Shown one piece after another: positions 44,924 through 58,127 of a stretch of 64,000 nucleotides of DNA. How positions within the stretch are numbered: position 1 is the stretch's first letter; each line of letters starts with the position of its first letter. The stretch is taken from positions 248,001 to 312,000 of the forward strand of contig JAHQRK010000034.1 of NCBI GenBank assembly GCA_019828595.1, given 5' to 3'. The stretch comes from Aphanomyces cochlioides. Taxonomy: Eukaryota > Oomycota > Saprolegniomycetes > Saprolegniales > Verrucalvaceae. The notes below the pieces were generated by a model. That model made no database searches. It was not told the DNA's origin and worked only from the letters and a program-made list of their open reading frames with translations. Both the position numbers and the translations under genes were made by a program.

Positions 44924-45953
44924 ACGAAGTTGTCGCATTTGTTGACTCCGTGTCAGCGAGTTTGGCCAGCTTCGATCTTGTTCGACAAAATCAACCGTGC
45001 CTGCCGCCAAGCCAATTTTGTCCCTCCAACGAAACTATGGATCTCAATCTTGGTGACCAAGTTATCACGATTGTTTGAGATTGTTTCTGAAGAGGATGCT
45101 CCCGTGTTCCACTTGCCGACGCCAAGCTCTGAATGGATGGAATGGCACTGGATAATTCACCCTGACTCGAGTCCGATCTTGTTGGCGTTTGCGACTTCGA
45201 AATCGGCTAAGATCAGAGCTTCTCCAGCTGCCAGCTCGTCCATTCTTCCTACCAAGCACCTCAACCTGCCATCCAACTTTTACGAAGACCCCAAGCGCCT
45301 TACCCAACTTGCCGCCTTCCTCCAACCCGACCACATTCTCCCTCGATATGGAGAGTTCATTTTCAAGACCCTTCTCCGCGCCAACGCCATGCAATATCTG
45401 TTTCAGTACCAAGACCCCAAGCCGACGTGTGTCTTCTGTCGTGTCAATGAGACGTACGAGCATTTCCTGTTCTCTTGTGGATATGGTCAATCTGTTTGGT
45501 ATTTCTTCAAGACAATCCAGCGACTGCTCGAGTGTTCCTTTCCGTCGACTTGTCTGGAAATGTTCTACGAGACGCCCAAGCCGTCCGATGGATACTACAT
45601 CCGTGGCTATCTGAAGATATGGCCGATTGTCCGAGCCTGCGTGTATTATCAAATATGGCTCCAACGTGCCGATCGCACCTTTCGACCCGACCTCACAGCG
45701 AAGAGTCCGATGGAAGTTGCCATTCATGCTGCCTCTTTGATCAAGCTACATCTACAACAGCTCCTGGTTGATCTCCCTCTCAAGAAGGGATACACCAAGG
45801 TATTCAATGTGCTCAAGCATCTATCTTCGGACCCCTGGTTACGTCAACACGCCATTCCTGACAGTGTCGTTTTATGAGTGAGCTGACGGCTCACCACTTC
45901 ATCTCCTGTTCAATGACCACTTTGCCATATTCTGTTTTCCAAGTTCTATTTAT
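44924..45953 (+). repeat. Array unit 3
   Basis: As unit 2, plus a T-to-C change giving AAGCACCTC near 45259. ORF2 remnant 44930-45877. Confidence 0.88.
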
Positions 45954-46983
45954 ACGAAGTTGTCGCATTTGTTGACTCCGTGTCAGCGAGTTTGGCCAGC
46001 TTCGATCTTGTTCGACAAAATCAACCGTGCCTGCCGCCAAGCCAATTTTGTCCCTCCAACGAAACTATGGATCTCAATCTTGGTGACCAAGTTATCACGA
46101 TTGTTTGAGATTGTTTCTGAAGAGGATGCTCCCGTGTTCCACTTGCCGACGCCAAGCTCTGAATGGATGGAATGGCACTGGATAATTCACCCTGACTCGA
46201 GTCCGATCTTGTTGGCGTTTGCGACTTCGAAATCGGCTAAGATCAGAGCTTCTCCAGCTGCCAGCTCGTCCATTCTTCCTACCAAGCACCTCAACCTGCC
46301 ATCCAACTTTTACGAAGACCCCAAGCGCCTTACCCAACTTGCCGCCTTCCTCCAACCCGACCACATTCTCCCTCGATATGGAGAGTTCATTTTCAAGACC
46401 CTTCTCCGCGCCAACGCCATGCAATATCTGTTTCAGTACCAAGACCCCAAGCCGACGTGTGTCTTCTGTCGTGTCAATGAGACGTACGAGCATTTCCTGT
46501 TCTCTTGTGGATATGGTCAATCTGTTTGGTATTTCTTCAAGACAATCCAGCGACTGCTCGAGTGTTCCTTTCCGTCGACTTGTCTGGAAATGTTCTACGA
46601 GACGCCCAAGCCGTCCGATGGATACTACATCCGTGGCTATCTGAAGATATGGCCGATTGTCCGAGCCTGCGTGTATTATCAAATATGGCTCCAACGTGCC
46701 GATCGCACCTTTCGACCCGACCTCACAGCGAAGAGTCCGATGGAAGTTGCCATTCATGCTGCCTCTTTGATCAAGCTACATCTACAACAGCTCCTGGTTG
46801 ATCTCCCTCTCAAGAAGGGATACACCAAGGTATTCAATGTGCTCAAGCATCTATCTTCGGACCCCTGGTTACGTCAACACGCCATTCCTGACAGTGTCGT
46901 TTTATGAGTGAGCTGACGGCTCACCACTTCATCTCCTGTTCAATGACCACTTTGCCATATTCTGTTTTCCAAGTTCTATTTAT
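45954..46983 (+). repeat. Array unit 4
   Basis: Looks identical to unit 3, including AAGCACCTC near 46289, so units 3 and 4 are the most recent duplication. ORF2 remnant 45960-46907. Confidence 0.88.
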
Positions 46984-48013
46984 ACGAAGTTGTCGCATTT
47001 GTTGACTCCGTGTCAGCGAGTTTGGCCAGCTTCGATCTTGTTCGACAAAATCAACCGTGCCTGCCGCCAAGCCAATTTTGTCCCTCCAACGAAACTATGG
47101 ATCTCAATCTTGGTGACCAAGTTATCACGATTGTTTGAGATTGTTTCTGAAGAGGATGCTCCCGTGTTCCACTTGCCGACGCCAAGCTCTGAATGGATGG
47201 AATGGCACTGGATAATTCACCCTGACTCGAGTCCGATCTTGTTGGCGTTTGCGACTTCGAAATCGGCTAAGATCAGAGCTTCTCCAGCTGCCAGCTCGTC
47301 CATTCTTCCTACCAAGCATCTCAACCTGCCATCCAACTTTTACGAAGACCCCAAGCGCCTTACCCAACTTGCCGCCTTCCTCCAACCCGACCACATTCTC
47401 CCTCGATATGGAGAGTTCATTTTCAAGACCCTTCTCCGCGCCAACGCCATGCAATATCTGTTTCAGTACCAAGACCCCAAGCCGACGTGTGTCTTCTGTC
47501 GTGTCAATGAGACGTACGAGCATTTCCTGTTCTCTTGTGGATATGGTCAATCTGTTTGGTATTTCTTCAAGACAATCCAGCGACTGCTCGAGTGTTCCTT
47601 TCCGTCGACTTGTCTGGAAATGTTCTACGAGACGCCCAAGCCGTCCGATGGATACTACATCCGTGGCTATCTGAAGATCTGGCCGATTGTCCGAGCCTGC
47701 GTGTATTATCAAATATGCCTCCAACGTGCCGATCGCACCTTTCGACCCGACCTCACAGCGAAGAGTCCGATGGAAGTTGCCATTCATGCTGCCTCTTTGA
47801 TCAAGCTACATCTACAACAGCTCCTGGTTGATCTCCCTCTCAAGAAGGGATACACCAAGGTATTCAATGTGCTCAAGCATCTATCTTCGGACCCCTGGTT
47901 ACGTCAACACGCCATTCCTGACAGTGTCGTTTTATGAGTGAGCTGACGGCTCACCACTTCATCTCCTGTTCAATGACCACTTTGCCATATTCTGTTTTCC
48001 AAGTTCTATTTAT
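46984..48013 (+). repeat. Array unit 5
   Basis: Has AAGATCTGG and TATGCCTCC, shared with units 1 and 6 (Trp to Cys in the ORF2 remnant 46990-47937). Confidence 0.88.
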
Positions 48014-49043
48014 ACGAAGTTGTCGCATTTGTTGACTCCGTGTCAGCGAGTTTGGCCAGCTTCGATCTTGTTCGACAAAATCAACCGTGCCTGCCGCCAA
48101 GCCAATTTTGTCCCTCCAACGAAACTATGGATCTCAATCTTGGTGACCAATTTATCACGATTGTTTGAGATTGTTTCTGAAGAGGATGCTCCCGTGTTCC
48201 ACTTGCCGACGCCAAGCTCTGAATGGATGGAATGGCACTGGATAATTCACCCTGACTCGAGTCCGATCTTGTTGGCGTTTGCGACTTCGAAATCGGCTAA
48301 GATCAGAGCTTCTCCAGCTGCCAGCTCGTCCATTCTTCCTACCAAGCATCTCAACCTGCCATCCAACTTTTACGAAGACCCCAAGCGCCTTACCCAACTT
48401 GCCGCCTTCCTCCAACCCGACCACATTCTCCCTCGATATGGAGAGTTCATTTTCAAGACCCTTCTCCGCGCCAACGCCATGCAATATCTGTTTCAGTACC
48501 AAGACCCCAAGCCGACGTGTGTCTTCTGTCGTGTCAATGAGACGTACGAGCATTTCCTGTTCTCTTGTGGATATGGTCAATCTGTTTGGTATTTCTTCAA
48601 GACAATCCAGCGACTGCTCGAGTGTTCCTTTCCGTCGACTTGTCTGGAAATGTTCTACGAGACGCCCAAGCCGTCCGATGGATACTACATCCGTGGCTAT
48701 CTGAAGATCTGGCCGATTGTCCGAGCCTGCGTGTATTATCAAATATGCCTCCAACGTGCCGATCGCACCTTTCGACCCGACCTCACAGCGAAGAGTCCGA
48801 TGGAAGTTGCCATTCATGCTGCCTCTTTGATCAAGCTACATCTACAACAGCTCCTGGTTGATCTCCCTCTCAAGAAGGGATACACCAAGGTATTCAATGT
48901 GCTCAAGCATCTATCTTCGGACCCCTGGTTACGTCAACACGCCATTCCTGACAGTGTCGTTTTATGAGTGAGCTGACGGCTCACCACTTCATCTCCTGTT
49001 CAATGACCACTTTGCCATATTCTGTTTTCCAAGTTCTATTTAT
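48014..49043 (+). repeat. Array unit 6
   Basis: As unit 5, with one private change near 48150 (Lys to Asn). ORF2 remnant 48020-48967. Confidence 0.88.
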
Positions 49044-50143
49044 ACGAAGTTGTCGCATTTGTTGACTCCGTGTCAGCGAGTTTGGCCAGCTTCGATCTTG
49101 TTCGACAAAATCAACCGTGCCTGCCGCCAAGCCAATTTTGTCCCTCCAACGAAACTATGGATCTCAATCTTGGTGACCAAGTTATCACGATTGTTTGAGA
49201 TTGTTTCTGAAGAGGATGCTCCCGTGTTCCATTTGCCGACGCCAAGCTCTGAATGGATGGAATGGCACTGGATAATTCACCCTGACTCGAGTCCGATCTT
49301 GTTGGCGTTTGCGACTTCGAAATCGGCTAAGATCAGAGCTTCTCCAGCTGCCAGCTCGTCCATTCTTCCTACCAAGCATCTCAACCTGCCATCCAACTTT
49401 TACGAAGACCCCAAGCGCCTTACCCAACTTGCCGCCTTCCTCCAACCCGACCACATTCTCCCTCGATATGGAGAGTTCATTTTCAAGACCCTTCTCCGCG
49501 CCAACGCCATGCAATATCTGTTTCAGTACCAAGACCCCAAGCCGACGTGTGTCTTCTGTCGTGTCAATGAGACGTACGAGCATTTCCTGTTCTCTTGTGG
49601 ATATGGTCAATCTGTTTGGTATTTCTTCAAGGCGATCCAGCGACTGCTCGAGTGTTCCTTTCCGTCGACTTGTCTGGAAATGTTCTACGAGACGCCCAAG
49701 CCGTCCGATGGATACTACATCCGTGGCTATCTGAAGATCTGGCCGATTGTCCGAGCCTGCGTGTATTATCAAATATGGCTCCAACGTGCCGATCGCACCT
49801 TTCGACCCGACCTCACAGCGAAGAGTCCGATGGAAGTTGCCATTCATGCTGCCTCTTTGATCAAGCTACATCTACAACAGCTCCTGGTTGATCTCCCTCT
49901 CAAGAAGGGATACACCAAGGTATTCAATGTGCTCAAGCATCTATCTTCGGACCCCTGGTTACATCAACACGCCATTCCTGACAGCGTCGTTTCATGAGTG
50001 AGCTAACGGCTCACTCACTTCATCTCCTGTTCAATGACCACTTTGCCATATTCTGTTTTCCAAGTTCTATTTATACAGTACGAGGCAAATTAGTAAGTCA
50101 TTAGGGCCTTTGCTCAAAAATAAGGTTAATACAACTCATTTAA
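49044..50143 (+). repeat. Array unit 7, with complete 3' tail
   Basis: Closes the array. ORF2 remnant 49050-49997 has GGCGATCC as in J. The 3' UTR carries the 9-bp perfect stop hairpin (as in F), the terminal repeat arm and the full tail. Confidence 0.88.
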
Positions 50144-50202
50144 CCGGCGTAATCCAGGCGGACATCGCAGACTTGCGGGGTGGGGTGGTGATGGCTTGAA
50201 TG
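50144..50202 (-). pseudogene. Fragment Q: 59-bp RT thumb piece
   Basis: This short minus-strand piece matches ORF2 around residues 920-935 (AITTPPRKS region) with one mismatch. It sits between the array's tail and inverted fragment K, in K's orientation. It may be the first part of the same inverted cDNA as K, joined by a template jump. Confidence 0.8.
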
Positions 50203-51613
50203 TCACAATGGTCTGTGGGTTCTTCTTGTGGATCAAAATGTTCGGAAATTTGGAGCCCCATAACGAACCAGGATTTTCCTTGACAAATTGATCGCAGATG
50301 ACTTTTTCGGACCAGTCCTTGTAGCCTTCGCCCAACTTGACTGTGAGCTCGTACACTTGGGACTGGGGGGTGAGCAAAATGTTTTCAATGAAGGCGTCCA
50401 TGTCACCAGAGTCTTTGTAGAATGCGTCCGCCATGGCCTCGCATCGCGCAATATCGTCATCGGCAATAGCATGAGCACCAGTGTTGCGATGTTTCGCGCC
50501 TTTGGGGGCATTGCCTTGCTTGGAATCTTTCTTGGACGAAGCTGAATCCTTGCCGGGAGTCTTTTGCGTCCATGGATTGGCCTTTTCAGCGTTTTGTTGC
50601 TCTTGATCGCCTTGTATTTTGTCTGCCGCGGTAGGAGGATCAACAGCGCCATTTCCTTGAGCAACGGATTTGTCGACAATGTCTTGATTTGACTGGTCAT
50701 TGTCATTGTTTGTCGATTGTTCCTCTTGAATAACTTCTTCAGAAGTATCACACGGCTTCGCTTGGCCGTTAATGTCGCCTGACCCATCAACCTCCGAGTG
50801 AATTTGAGTATTTCCCTCGTCGGTTAAGGCCTCGGTTTCAGTAGAATCCTTCCCCTCGGCGTCTCCAGAGACCATATCCACGTCCTCTTGAGATTTTTCT
50901 TCTTCCTCTCCCGTTCTAGGAGGCTCAGCACAGGGGGCGACGCGGTTGGTGGCTGCTGGCTCAGTCCCATTGGTCACGAGAAAGGCCGGGGCCAGACCCC
51001 CAGTGACAGGGGTAGAAGGGGAATCCATGCCATCCCCGCAGCACGGTGACTGGGGTACACCATTGCTCCGGCGAGAACCCAAATCGGGATACCGCCCCCG
51101 CCCCTCCGAAGAGGCCCCTGGGGGGAAGTAGACAGAACCGCAGGGTGTGCCCATAGGGGGGGCCCTCGTAGCCTCTAGGGCTGGCATGGACCCCGTTTTC
51201 TCGCCGCCTTCACTGGGGATCGACTCCAATTGGAGTCCAGGGAAGCAGCCACCACAGGCACAAGGCCCCAGTGGTTCGCCCTCCTGAGTGAGGGCTTCGC
51301 TAGACAAGTTAACGACAGTGGTCTGGGGGTCAACCACTGACCCACTGAGGTTGACCCCCCCTGGAACTCCGGCGAGTGGAGCACCAGGTGAAGCGCTGGG
51401 GGAGCGAGACGCAGATTGGTCTCCAGAGACGCTGTTGGGGTCGAACTCGACCTCCACTTCGGCCCTAGGGTTAGGTGTAGAGACATTACTCACACCACTT
51501 CCGCCATCCTGATTGGACGACGAAAGTGGGTGAGGTGATACAATACCTGGAATGATGGTGACTCCGTGAGTGTTGGTCTCACGGAGCTCGGAACAGCTGT
51601 TGGCGTTGGACAT
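50203..51613 (-). pseudogene. LINE ORF1 N-terminal part, copy K (residues 1-470)
   Basis: The frame is intact from the ATG at 51613 to the break at 50203, covering the low-complexity N-terminus, the acidic stretch and the start of the globular part (MADAFYK onward). It then reads out of frame through Q and stops at 50126. The 3' two thirds of ORF1 are missing. The ATG is the family start; the frame is also open upstream through the leader. Confidence 0.88.
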
Positions 51614-51674
51614 TTTGAGCGCGGCGGCACTTGATAACTTCTTGACTTGAGGGGTACGAGGCAATTTCGGAAGT
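50203..51674 (-). mobile_element. Fragment K: inverted 5' end of the LINE (nt 1-1472)
   Basis: K runs from the complete 5' terminus (51674) to ORF1 codon 470 (50203). The complete 5' end faces plus-strand copy L at the joint. Together with L it has the inverted-5' plus sense-3' form of a twin-primed insertion, with element nt 923-1472 present in both arms. Confidence 0.88.
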
Positions 51675-53852
51675 TGTGATACTCCTGGAGAAGTTATTCA
51701 CGAGGAACAATCGACAAACAATGACAATGAACAGTCAAATCAAGACATTGTCGACAAATCCGTTGCTCAAGGAAATGGCGCTGTTGATCCTCCTACCGCG
51801 GCAGACAAAATACAAGGCGATCAAGAGCAACAAAACGCTGAAAAGGCCAATCCATGGACGCAAAAGACTCCCGGCAAGGATTCAGCTTCGTCCAAGAAAG
51901 ATTCCAAGCAAGGCAATGCCCCCAAAGGCGCGAAACATCGCAACACTGGTGCTCATGCTATTGCCGATGACGATATTGCGCGATGCGAGGCCATGGCGGA
52001 CGCATTCTACAAAGACTCTGGTGACATGGACGCCTTCATTGAAAACATTTTGCTCACCCCCCAGTCCCAAGTGTACGAGCTCACAGTCAAGTTGGGCGAA
52101 GGCTACAAGGACTGGTCCGAAAAAGTCATCTGCGATCAATTTGTCAAGGAAAATCCTGGTTCGTTATGGGGCTCCAAATTTCCGAACATTTTGATCCACA
52201 AGAAGAACCCACAGACCATTGTGATCTCAAGTTACAACTTGTCTACGTGCGTGGAAATGGGAGGCACAACGTTTCGACTTGGTGGCAAAGACTTCCTGGT
52301 TCCCAAGTACTCGCGTTATGGCAACAACTACTACGTTACGTTCAACAAGGTCAGTCACCCTTCGATGGCCAAGGCGATTGTCAAGAAAATGGCTGCATTG
52401 ACCAAGTCAGTGATAGCAGCATTCAACCCTACTGCTGGTCAGAACATCAAGTCGCCGCATTTGAGAGTCATTTTCAAGTCGCCTGCGCCTCCTGCAGTGC
52501 TGGTGCCAAAATCCGGCGACGCACTACGCGAAATCACCATTACGGATCCGTCGGGTCAGCCTTTTGTTGTCGTGTTTCAGCACAAGATCGCTGCTCTGAA
52601 CAAGACATTGCCTCCGTCGATTGTTTCACGACGTGCAGAGGCCAAGGCTGAAAAAGCGAAGGCAAAAGCGGCCAAGGCAGCGGCAAAATCTCCTCCGTCA
52701 GGAGAAAAAGAACCTGAACATGATGGAGACGATCATGACCAAGACCCTGGAACAAATGCGGAAGGCGAGGCCGACTCAACTGAGGCATCTGGAGATCGTC
52801 AAGATGAACAACCACAGCCAACAGCTCCTTCTCATGGCTCTGATGTCGATATGTCTGGTGACAGCGATCCCCCTAACAACAATGGACAAGACAAACAACA
52901 AGAAGATGTGGAAATGTCTACCAACGAATCGCCCGCTCTTGCTCCACCAAGTGAGCAGCCCAAGAACTCGCTGGACCTTCAATTGGTAACGGGCTACCGG
53001 TCTGGACCAGCTCCAAAACGTACTTTGCCTTCGTCCCCACGTTTGGATCCCCTGCCGACATCCAACCGTTTTCATATCCTCGAAGAAGACGACGTGGAAC
53101 TCTCGTTTGAAGACTTTGCAGTGCCTCGAATTGTATTGGAAGATTCAAGTGCGCCACGCCCGAAAAAGACCAAAGGCAAAGCGAAGAAACAACGACTTAA
53201 CAAGTCTGCTGCAGCCCACCTCGAATTGGCGAAGAAGATCATTCGAGATAAGAAAGTCGAAGGCAGTATCACCGAATGTCAACGCATTTTGCGAGATGAC
53301 CCTCAGCTCGTTGCACATGCTATGTACGCACAAGATGAAGACCTCAGTTTGTTTCAGTCACTTGTTGCAACCAAGACTATTGAGCGCAAGATGGCTTTGT
53401 TAAAAGCTCAAGGCAAGCCTCACAACTACAAACATCACGTCAACTTCATGGCTCAATACAAGATTCACCCGTCAGAAATCTTGGAAGAATTGACCACGGA
53501 CATACCAGAGATCAAGCGCATCCTCTTTGCACTTGCTACGATTGACTTATTCCTCTCAAATCGGGCCCCAGACCTCTACACAAACTCGGAGGCACTGACT
53601 GTTCTATTGAACCAAGAAGCAACAAGATTGCCTGACACCAACTGCTTGACGGACTGGTCGCTGTTTGCTTTGATCGAAAACTTCAGCGACAATCTCGAGA
53701 AGTTCACTTTGCCGGCTCCCGTCTTGTCGGCCATCTCGATGCTCAAAAGCATCACCAACAATTACCACATCGACGAGCTCTGCAGCAAAGCTCACCACTC
53801 CATGAACGCCGACGAAATTGATCCCCTCGATTTGGAGGACGATCAACTCTAA
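51675..53852 (+). pseudogene. LINE ORF1 of copy L, residues 288-1012
   Basis: The frame is intact from codon 288 (CDTPGEVI) to TAA, but the start is lost; the first in-frame ATG is at 51993 (codon 394), from which 619 aa can be read. That product would hold the globular part, the basic cluster and the helical C-terminus. A few residues differ from A, for example Glu-Ala for Lys-Ala and Gly-Asp-Arg for Glu-Asp-Gly in the acidic linker. Confidence 0.85.
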
Positions 53853-53930
53853 GGCTTCTATCCCCTGCTTCAATCCATTTCAACCTCCCCTCTGACCCCT
53901 CCATTCTACTCATTTTCATCTGTACTCGTG

Positions 53931-56900
53931 ATGAGTGACAACAACTTCTCCGATGTCCCAACTGAACTCGTGGACTGGGACCCACAAATCATCTCCCTCA
54001 ACACCAATGGCTTCTCCAACAGTCATCGGTACATCCTCGACAAACTATCAAGTGTTCACGACGTTTCCTTTATCCAAGAAACCCGTTTCCGCACGCCAAG
54101 TCTCCACGACCGTGTTGCGTTCCATTGGCAACGCATCACAAACCACGAAGGCTCTTTGTTCTTTGAAGAGCCTATTTACCCTGAAGTATCCACGTCGCCA
54201 GCCACTGGAGGTCTGGCTACGTTGATACATCCTCACTCTCCTTTGAAGAACGCCACTCAAGTCCCTCATGACAACCCTGTGCTTCGTGGTCGTTATCTAC
54301 AAGTGCGATGTACTCTGGGCCCACTGACAGTCGTTCTCCACAATATCTATGCGCCGGCAGCCTTCCAAGAACGAGCAAGTTACTTCGAAGAATTGCCACG
54401 CGACTTTCCTCCACATGCGCTCCACATTGTTGGAGGAGATTTCAACTGCACTCTCAACAAAGATTTGGATTCGTTGAGACCCAGTACCTCCACCATGGCC
54501 GGCACCCTTCAACTGGAACAATGGATGCACAGTTTGTCTCTGGTGGATCTGTTTCGCCGTCAAAACCCCGTGGCACGAGCCTTCACAAGTCCCACACTCA
54601 CCAACCGACTTGACTACATCTTTTGTTCGTCCACCTTGGCGGGTCTTCGTCATTGGAAGGCGACGCACATGCCACACGTTCCACAGGCTGACCACGTGGC
54701 TTGTCGTATCATCACAAAGCGTCAAACATTGCGCCATGGCTCTGGATCATGGAAAGCTCCAACTTGGCTACTTCGTCTACCACGAGCGGCCGAGATTGTT
54801 CATGGATGTCTGGATCGATTTTTGGACAAGTCTCCAACATTCCACAATATCTCCAAGGCCTATGACATGCTGGTCAATGATATCCGCTCCCAACTCAAAG
54901 AATTCCATTCTCAACGATTGGAGAAACAACGTCTGCCGTTGAAGAAGTTAGCTGTCGAGATCGCTTCGCTTTTGCAAGTCCCCAACATGCGTCAAGATTC
55001 AGTGCTGGTGGATCGAGTGCGAGACCTTCAAAAGCAAATTCACGAGCTGCAAGATCGAGACAAGCAGTTTCGTCAAGACCAGGCGTTCCAACTTCACTTG
55101 TACAAAGCAGAGCGCTCGTCCAAGTTCCACTTCATGTCCCCTGTCCCTACGCCCTTGAAGAAGACAGTCTTCAAAGAGTTGGTGGATGTCAATGGAAATG
55201 TTGTCTCCAATCAACAAGGCATGTCTGACGTCCTGGTCGACTACTACAAGGACTTGTTTGCAGCTCCCGAGGTGCAGCGATCTGGAGACGAAGTGTCGTC
55301 ATTTCTGACCCCATTGACTCGACACAAGCAACTGCCAGAGCAAGCCCAGAAAGAGCTGTCGGCTCCCTTGCGCGCCAACGAGTTCTATCATGCTATTCGA
55401 CACAGCAGTTCGAACTCAGCGCCAGGTCCCAACGCTCTGCCATTCGAAGTCCTCAAACTTGCACCTCACAAGTGGTCGTTGGTATTGGAGCTGCTATTCA
55501 CACACCAGCTCCATTCTCACCCTCGCTTGACTCCCATGCAACTTGTCAGTACGCTGGTGTTGCTGCACAAGAAAGGCCCCAAGTCACAAGCCAAGAACTA
55601 TCGGCCCATTAGCCTACTCAACACGGATGTGAAAATCCTGACGAGTATTGTGGCTTATCGACTCCAGCGCCACATTCGACACATCATCCACCCGGACCAG
55701 CAAGACTTTATCCGTCGAAGCAATATCCAAACCAATATTGCACGACTGGATGACATGCTGCACCACATCAAACTACACAGTCCGTCCTCGATGGTGGCAC
55801 TGCTTGACTTTGAGAAAGCTTTTGATCGCGTGGACCACGCGTACTTGCTCCGCGTCCTCCGTCACTATGGCTTTCCCGAAACCTTTGTTGACATGGTTCG
55901 CGTACTGTACTCGGGCCGCAAGTCTCGCATCTTGGTGAACGGCTTCTTGTCCAAGCCAGTTCACATCTCACGCGGTGTGTTGCAAGGTGATCCACTGTCG
56001 CCACTTCTGTTTGTGATCGCTTTGGAACCGATGTGCCAACTCCTACGGCAACACTCCAACTATGGCATCAAGTGTGGGGATCGCTACCACACTGGGAGTT
56101 ACTTTGCCGACGACTCGCAACTCTATGCGGCAAATGAGACGTGCCTCCACCGGCAGCTTGCATTGGTTCAAACCTTTTGCGACAAGTCTGGTTTCCGACT
56201 CAACGTCGACAAGACCCAAATTCTGACCTACAGCCAGTTGAATGGGAACCTTGCCTCACTACAAGTTACTTCCGACAGTCCCGTGAAGGCTCTTGGTATC
56301 TTGGTTGCGCCCAATCTTTCTCCATTGGCACGTTTCAATTACGTGTTTGAGAAGTTTGTGGCTCGCTTGTCTTTGTGGCTCTACAAGGCTCGAACCATGG
56401 CCGGAAAAGTCACTATCCTGCAAAGCATATGTCTGCCTGTGTTATGGTACCAACTGGCTTTTGTCCCTGCCGACAAAGACCTGGCCAAAAAGATCGACAA
56501 GGCCATGCTTCAATTTATGCATGGTGAAGAAATCAACCCATCCTCCTCTGTCCATGGCCTCCGTTTGATCAAAAAGGAGATCCTATTCATGCCGAAGAAG
56601 TCCGGTGGCTTAGGCCTGCACCATGCACTTGCTTTATGGCAACAACACAACCGCTCTGTCATGATCAGATGCATTCAAGCCATCACCACCCCACCCCGCA
56701 AGTCTGCCATGTCCGCCTGGATTACGCCGGGCTATACTCTCCTCGAGAAGGCTTTTCATCCATGGGGTTCCCCCCGAGATCTCCTCTTGGCAAATGGCTC
56801 TTCTGCATTCATCAGAAAACTGTACAAGAATCCCAATATCACTCCAATGTGGAAAGCCTTATGAGTAGCTGGTTTGAATCCCGCTGGACTCCGTACGGCT

Positions 56901-57981
56901 GTCCAAATCACATCTCATCTTTGGATGTTCCCCTTTGGCACAACTCGTATCTGCCTGGACTCGAAGACCTATACGATCAGTGCTCTACATCGACGCAAGA
57001 CCAAGCCAATGTATTGGCTTCGCTTCACATCACGAAGTTGTCGCATTTGTTGACTCCGTGTCAGCGAGTTTGGCCAGCTTCGATCTTGTTCGACAAAATC
57101 AACCGTGCCTGCCGCCAAGCCAATTTTGTCCCTCCAACAAAACAATGGATATCTTGGTGACCAAGTTATCACGATTGTTTGAGATTGTATCTGAAGAGGA
57201 TGCTCCCGTGTTCCATTTGCCGACGCCAAGCTCTGAATGGATGGAATGGCACTGGATGATTCACCCTGACTCGAGTCCGATCTTGTTGGCGTTTGCGACT
57301 TCGAAATCGGCTAAGATCAGAGCTTCTCCAGCTGTCAGCTCGTCCATTCTTCCTACCAAGCATCTCAACCTGCCATCCAACTTTTACGAAGACCCCAAGC
57401 GCCTTACCCAACTTGCCGCCTTCCTCCAACCCGACCACATTCTCCCTCGATATGGAGAGTTCATTTTCAAGACCCTTCTCCGCGCCAACGCCATGCAATA
57501 TCTGTTTCAGTACCAAGACCCCAAGCCGACGTGTGTCTTCTGTCGTGTCAATGAGACGTACGAGCATTTCCTGTTCTCTTGTGGATATGGTCAATCTGTT
57601 TGGTATTCCTTCAAGACAATCCAGCGACTGCTCGAGTGTTCCTTTCCGTCAACGTGTCTGGAAATGTTCTACGAGACGCCCAAGCCGTCCGATGGATACT
57701 ACATCCGTGGCTATCTGAAGATCTGGCCGATTGTCCGAGCCTGTGTGTATTATCAAATATGGCTCCAACGTGCCGATCGCACCTTTCGACCCGACCTCAC
57801 AGCGAAGAGTCCGATGGAAGTTGCCATTCATGCTGCCTCTTTGATCAAGCTACATCTACAACAGCTCCTGGTTGATCTCCCTCTCAAGAAGGGATACACC
57901 AAGGTATTCAATGTGCTCAAGCATCTATCTTCGGACCCCTGGTTACGTCAACACATCATTCCTAACAGCGTCGTTTCATGA
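53931..57981 (+). pseudogene. LINE ORF2 of copy L, frameshifted in the C-terminal part
   Basis: ORF2 is open from the ATG through the endonuclease and RT cores with all motifs. One T is missing at 56862, giving a stop at once (56864). A 4-base loss lies near 57150. The remaining C-terminal part with the zinc motif reads to the normal TGA at 57981. RT changes include Gly to Asp in the QQGFIRRSN block, which may matter. It follows ORF1 by the usual 78 nt. Confidence 0.9.
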
Positions 57982-58127
57982 GAGAGCTGACGGCTCACTC
58001 ACTTCATCTCCTGTTCAATGACCACTTTGCCATATTCTGTTTTCCAAGTTCTATTTATACAGTACGAGGCAAATTAGTAAGTCATTAGGGCCTTTGCTCA
58101 AAAATAAGGTTAATACAACTCATTTAA

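Larger units (their letters stand above)
43894..50143 (+). repeat. Head-to-tail array of 1,030-bp LINE 3'-end units
   Basis: Five units of exactly 1,030 bp (starts 43894, 44924, 45954, 46984, 48014) and a sixth (49044) that continues into a complete tail. Each is ORF2 from about codon 1040 plus 3' UTR to TTTATAC, joined to the next with a 2-base overlap. The end of J makes one further repeat. Each keeps an open frame of about 314 codons with the zinc motif but no start. Units differ by a few bases, so they arose by unequal exchange from one fusion. Confidence 0.92.
51675..58127 (+). mobile_element. LINE copy L, sense part, 5'-truncated at nt 923
   Basis: L carries ORF1 from codon 288, the spacer, ORF2 and a full tail at 58127. 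It starts at the inversion point with K's 5' terminus. It is followed directly by inverted fragment M. Confidence 0.9.

Noticed and set aside
43894..50143. Array units as a gene family or CRISPR-like array
   Set aside because: Units are 1,030-bp pieces of ORF2 and 3' UTR without starts, spacers or promoters.
50195..50210. Q/K joint as a splice product
   Set aside because: No splice-site dinucleotides at either side in the intact copies.
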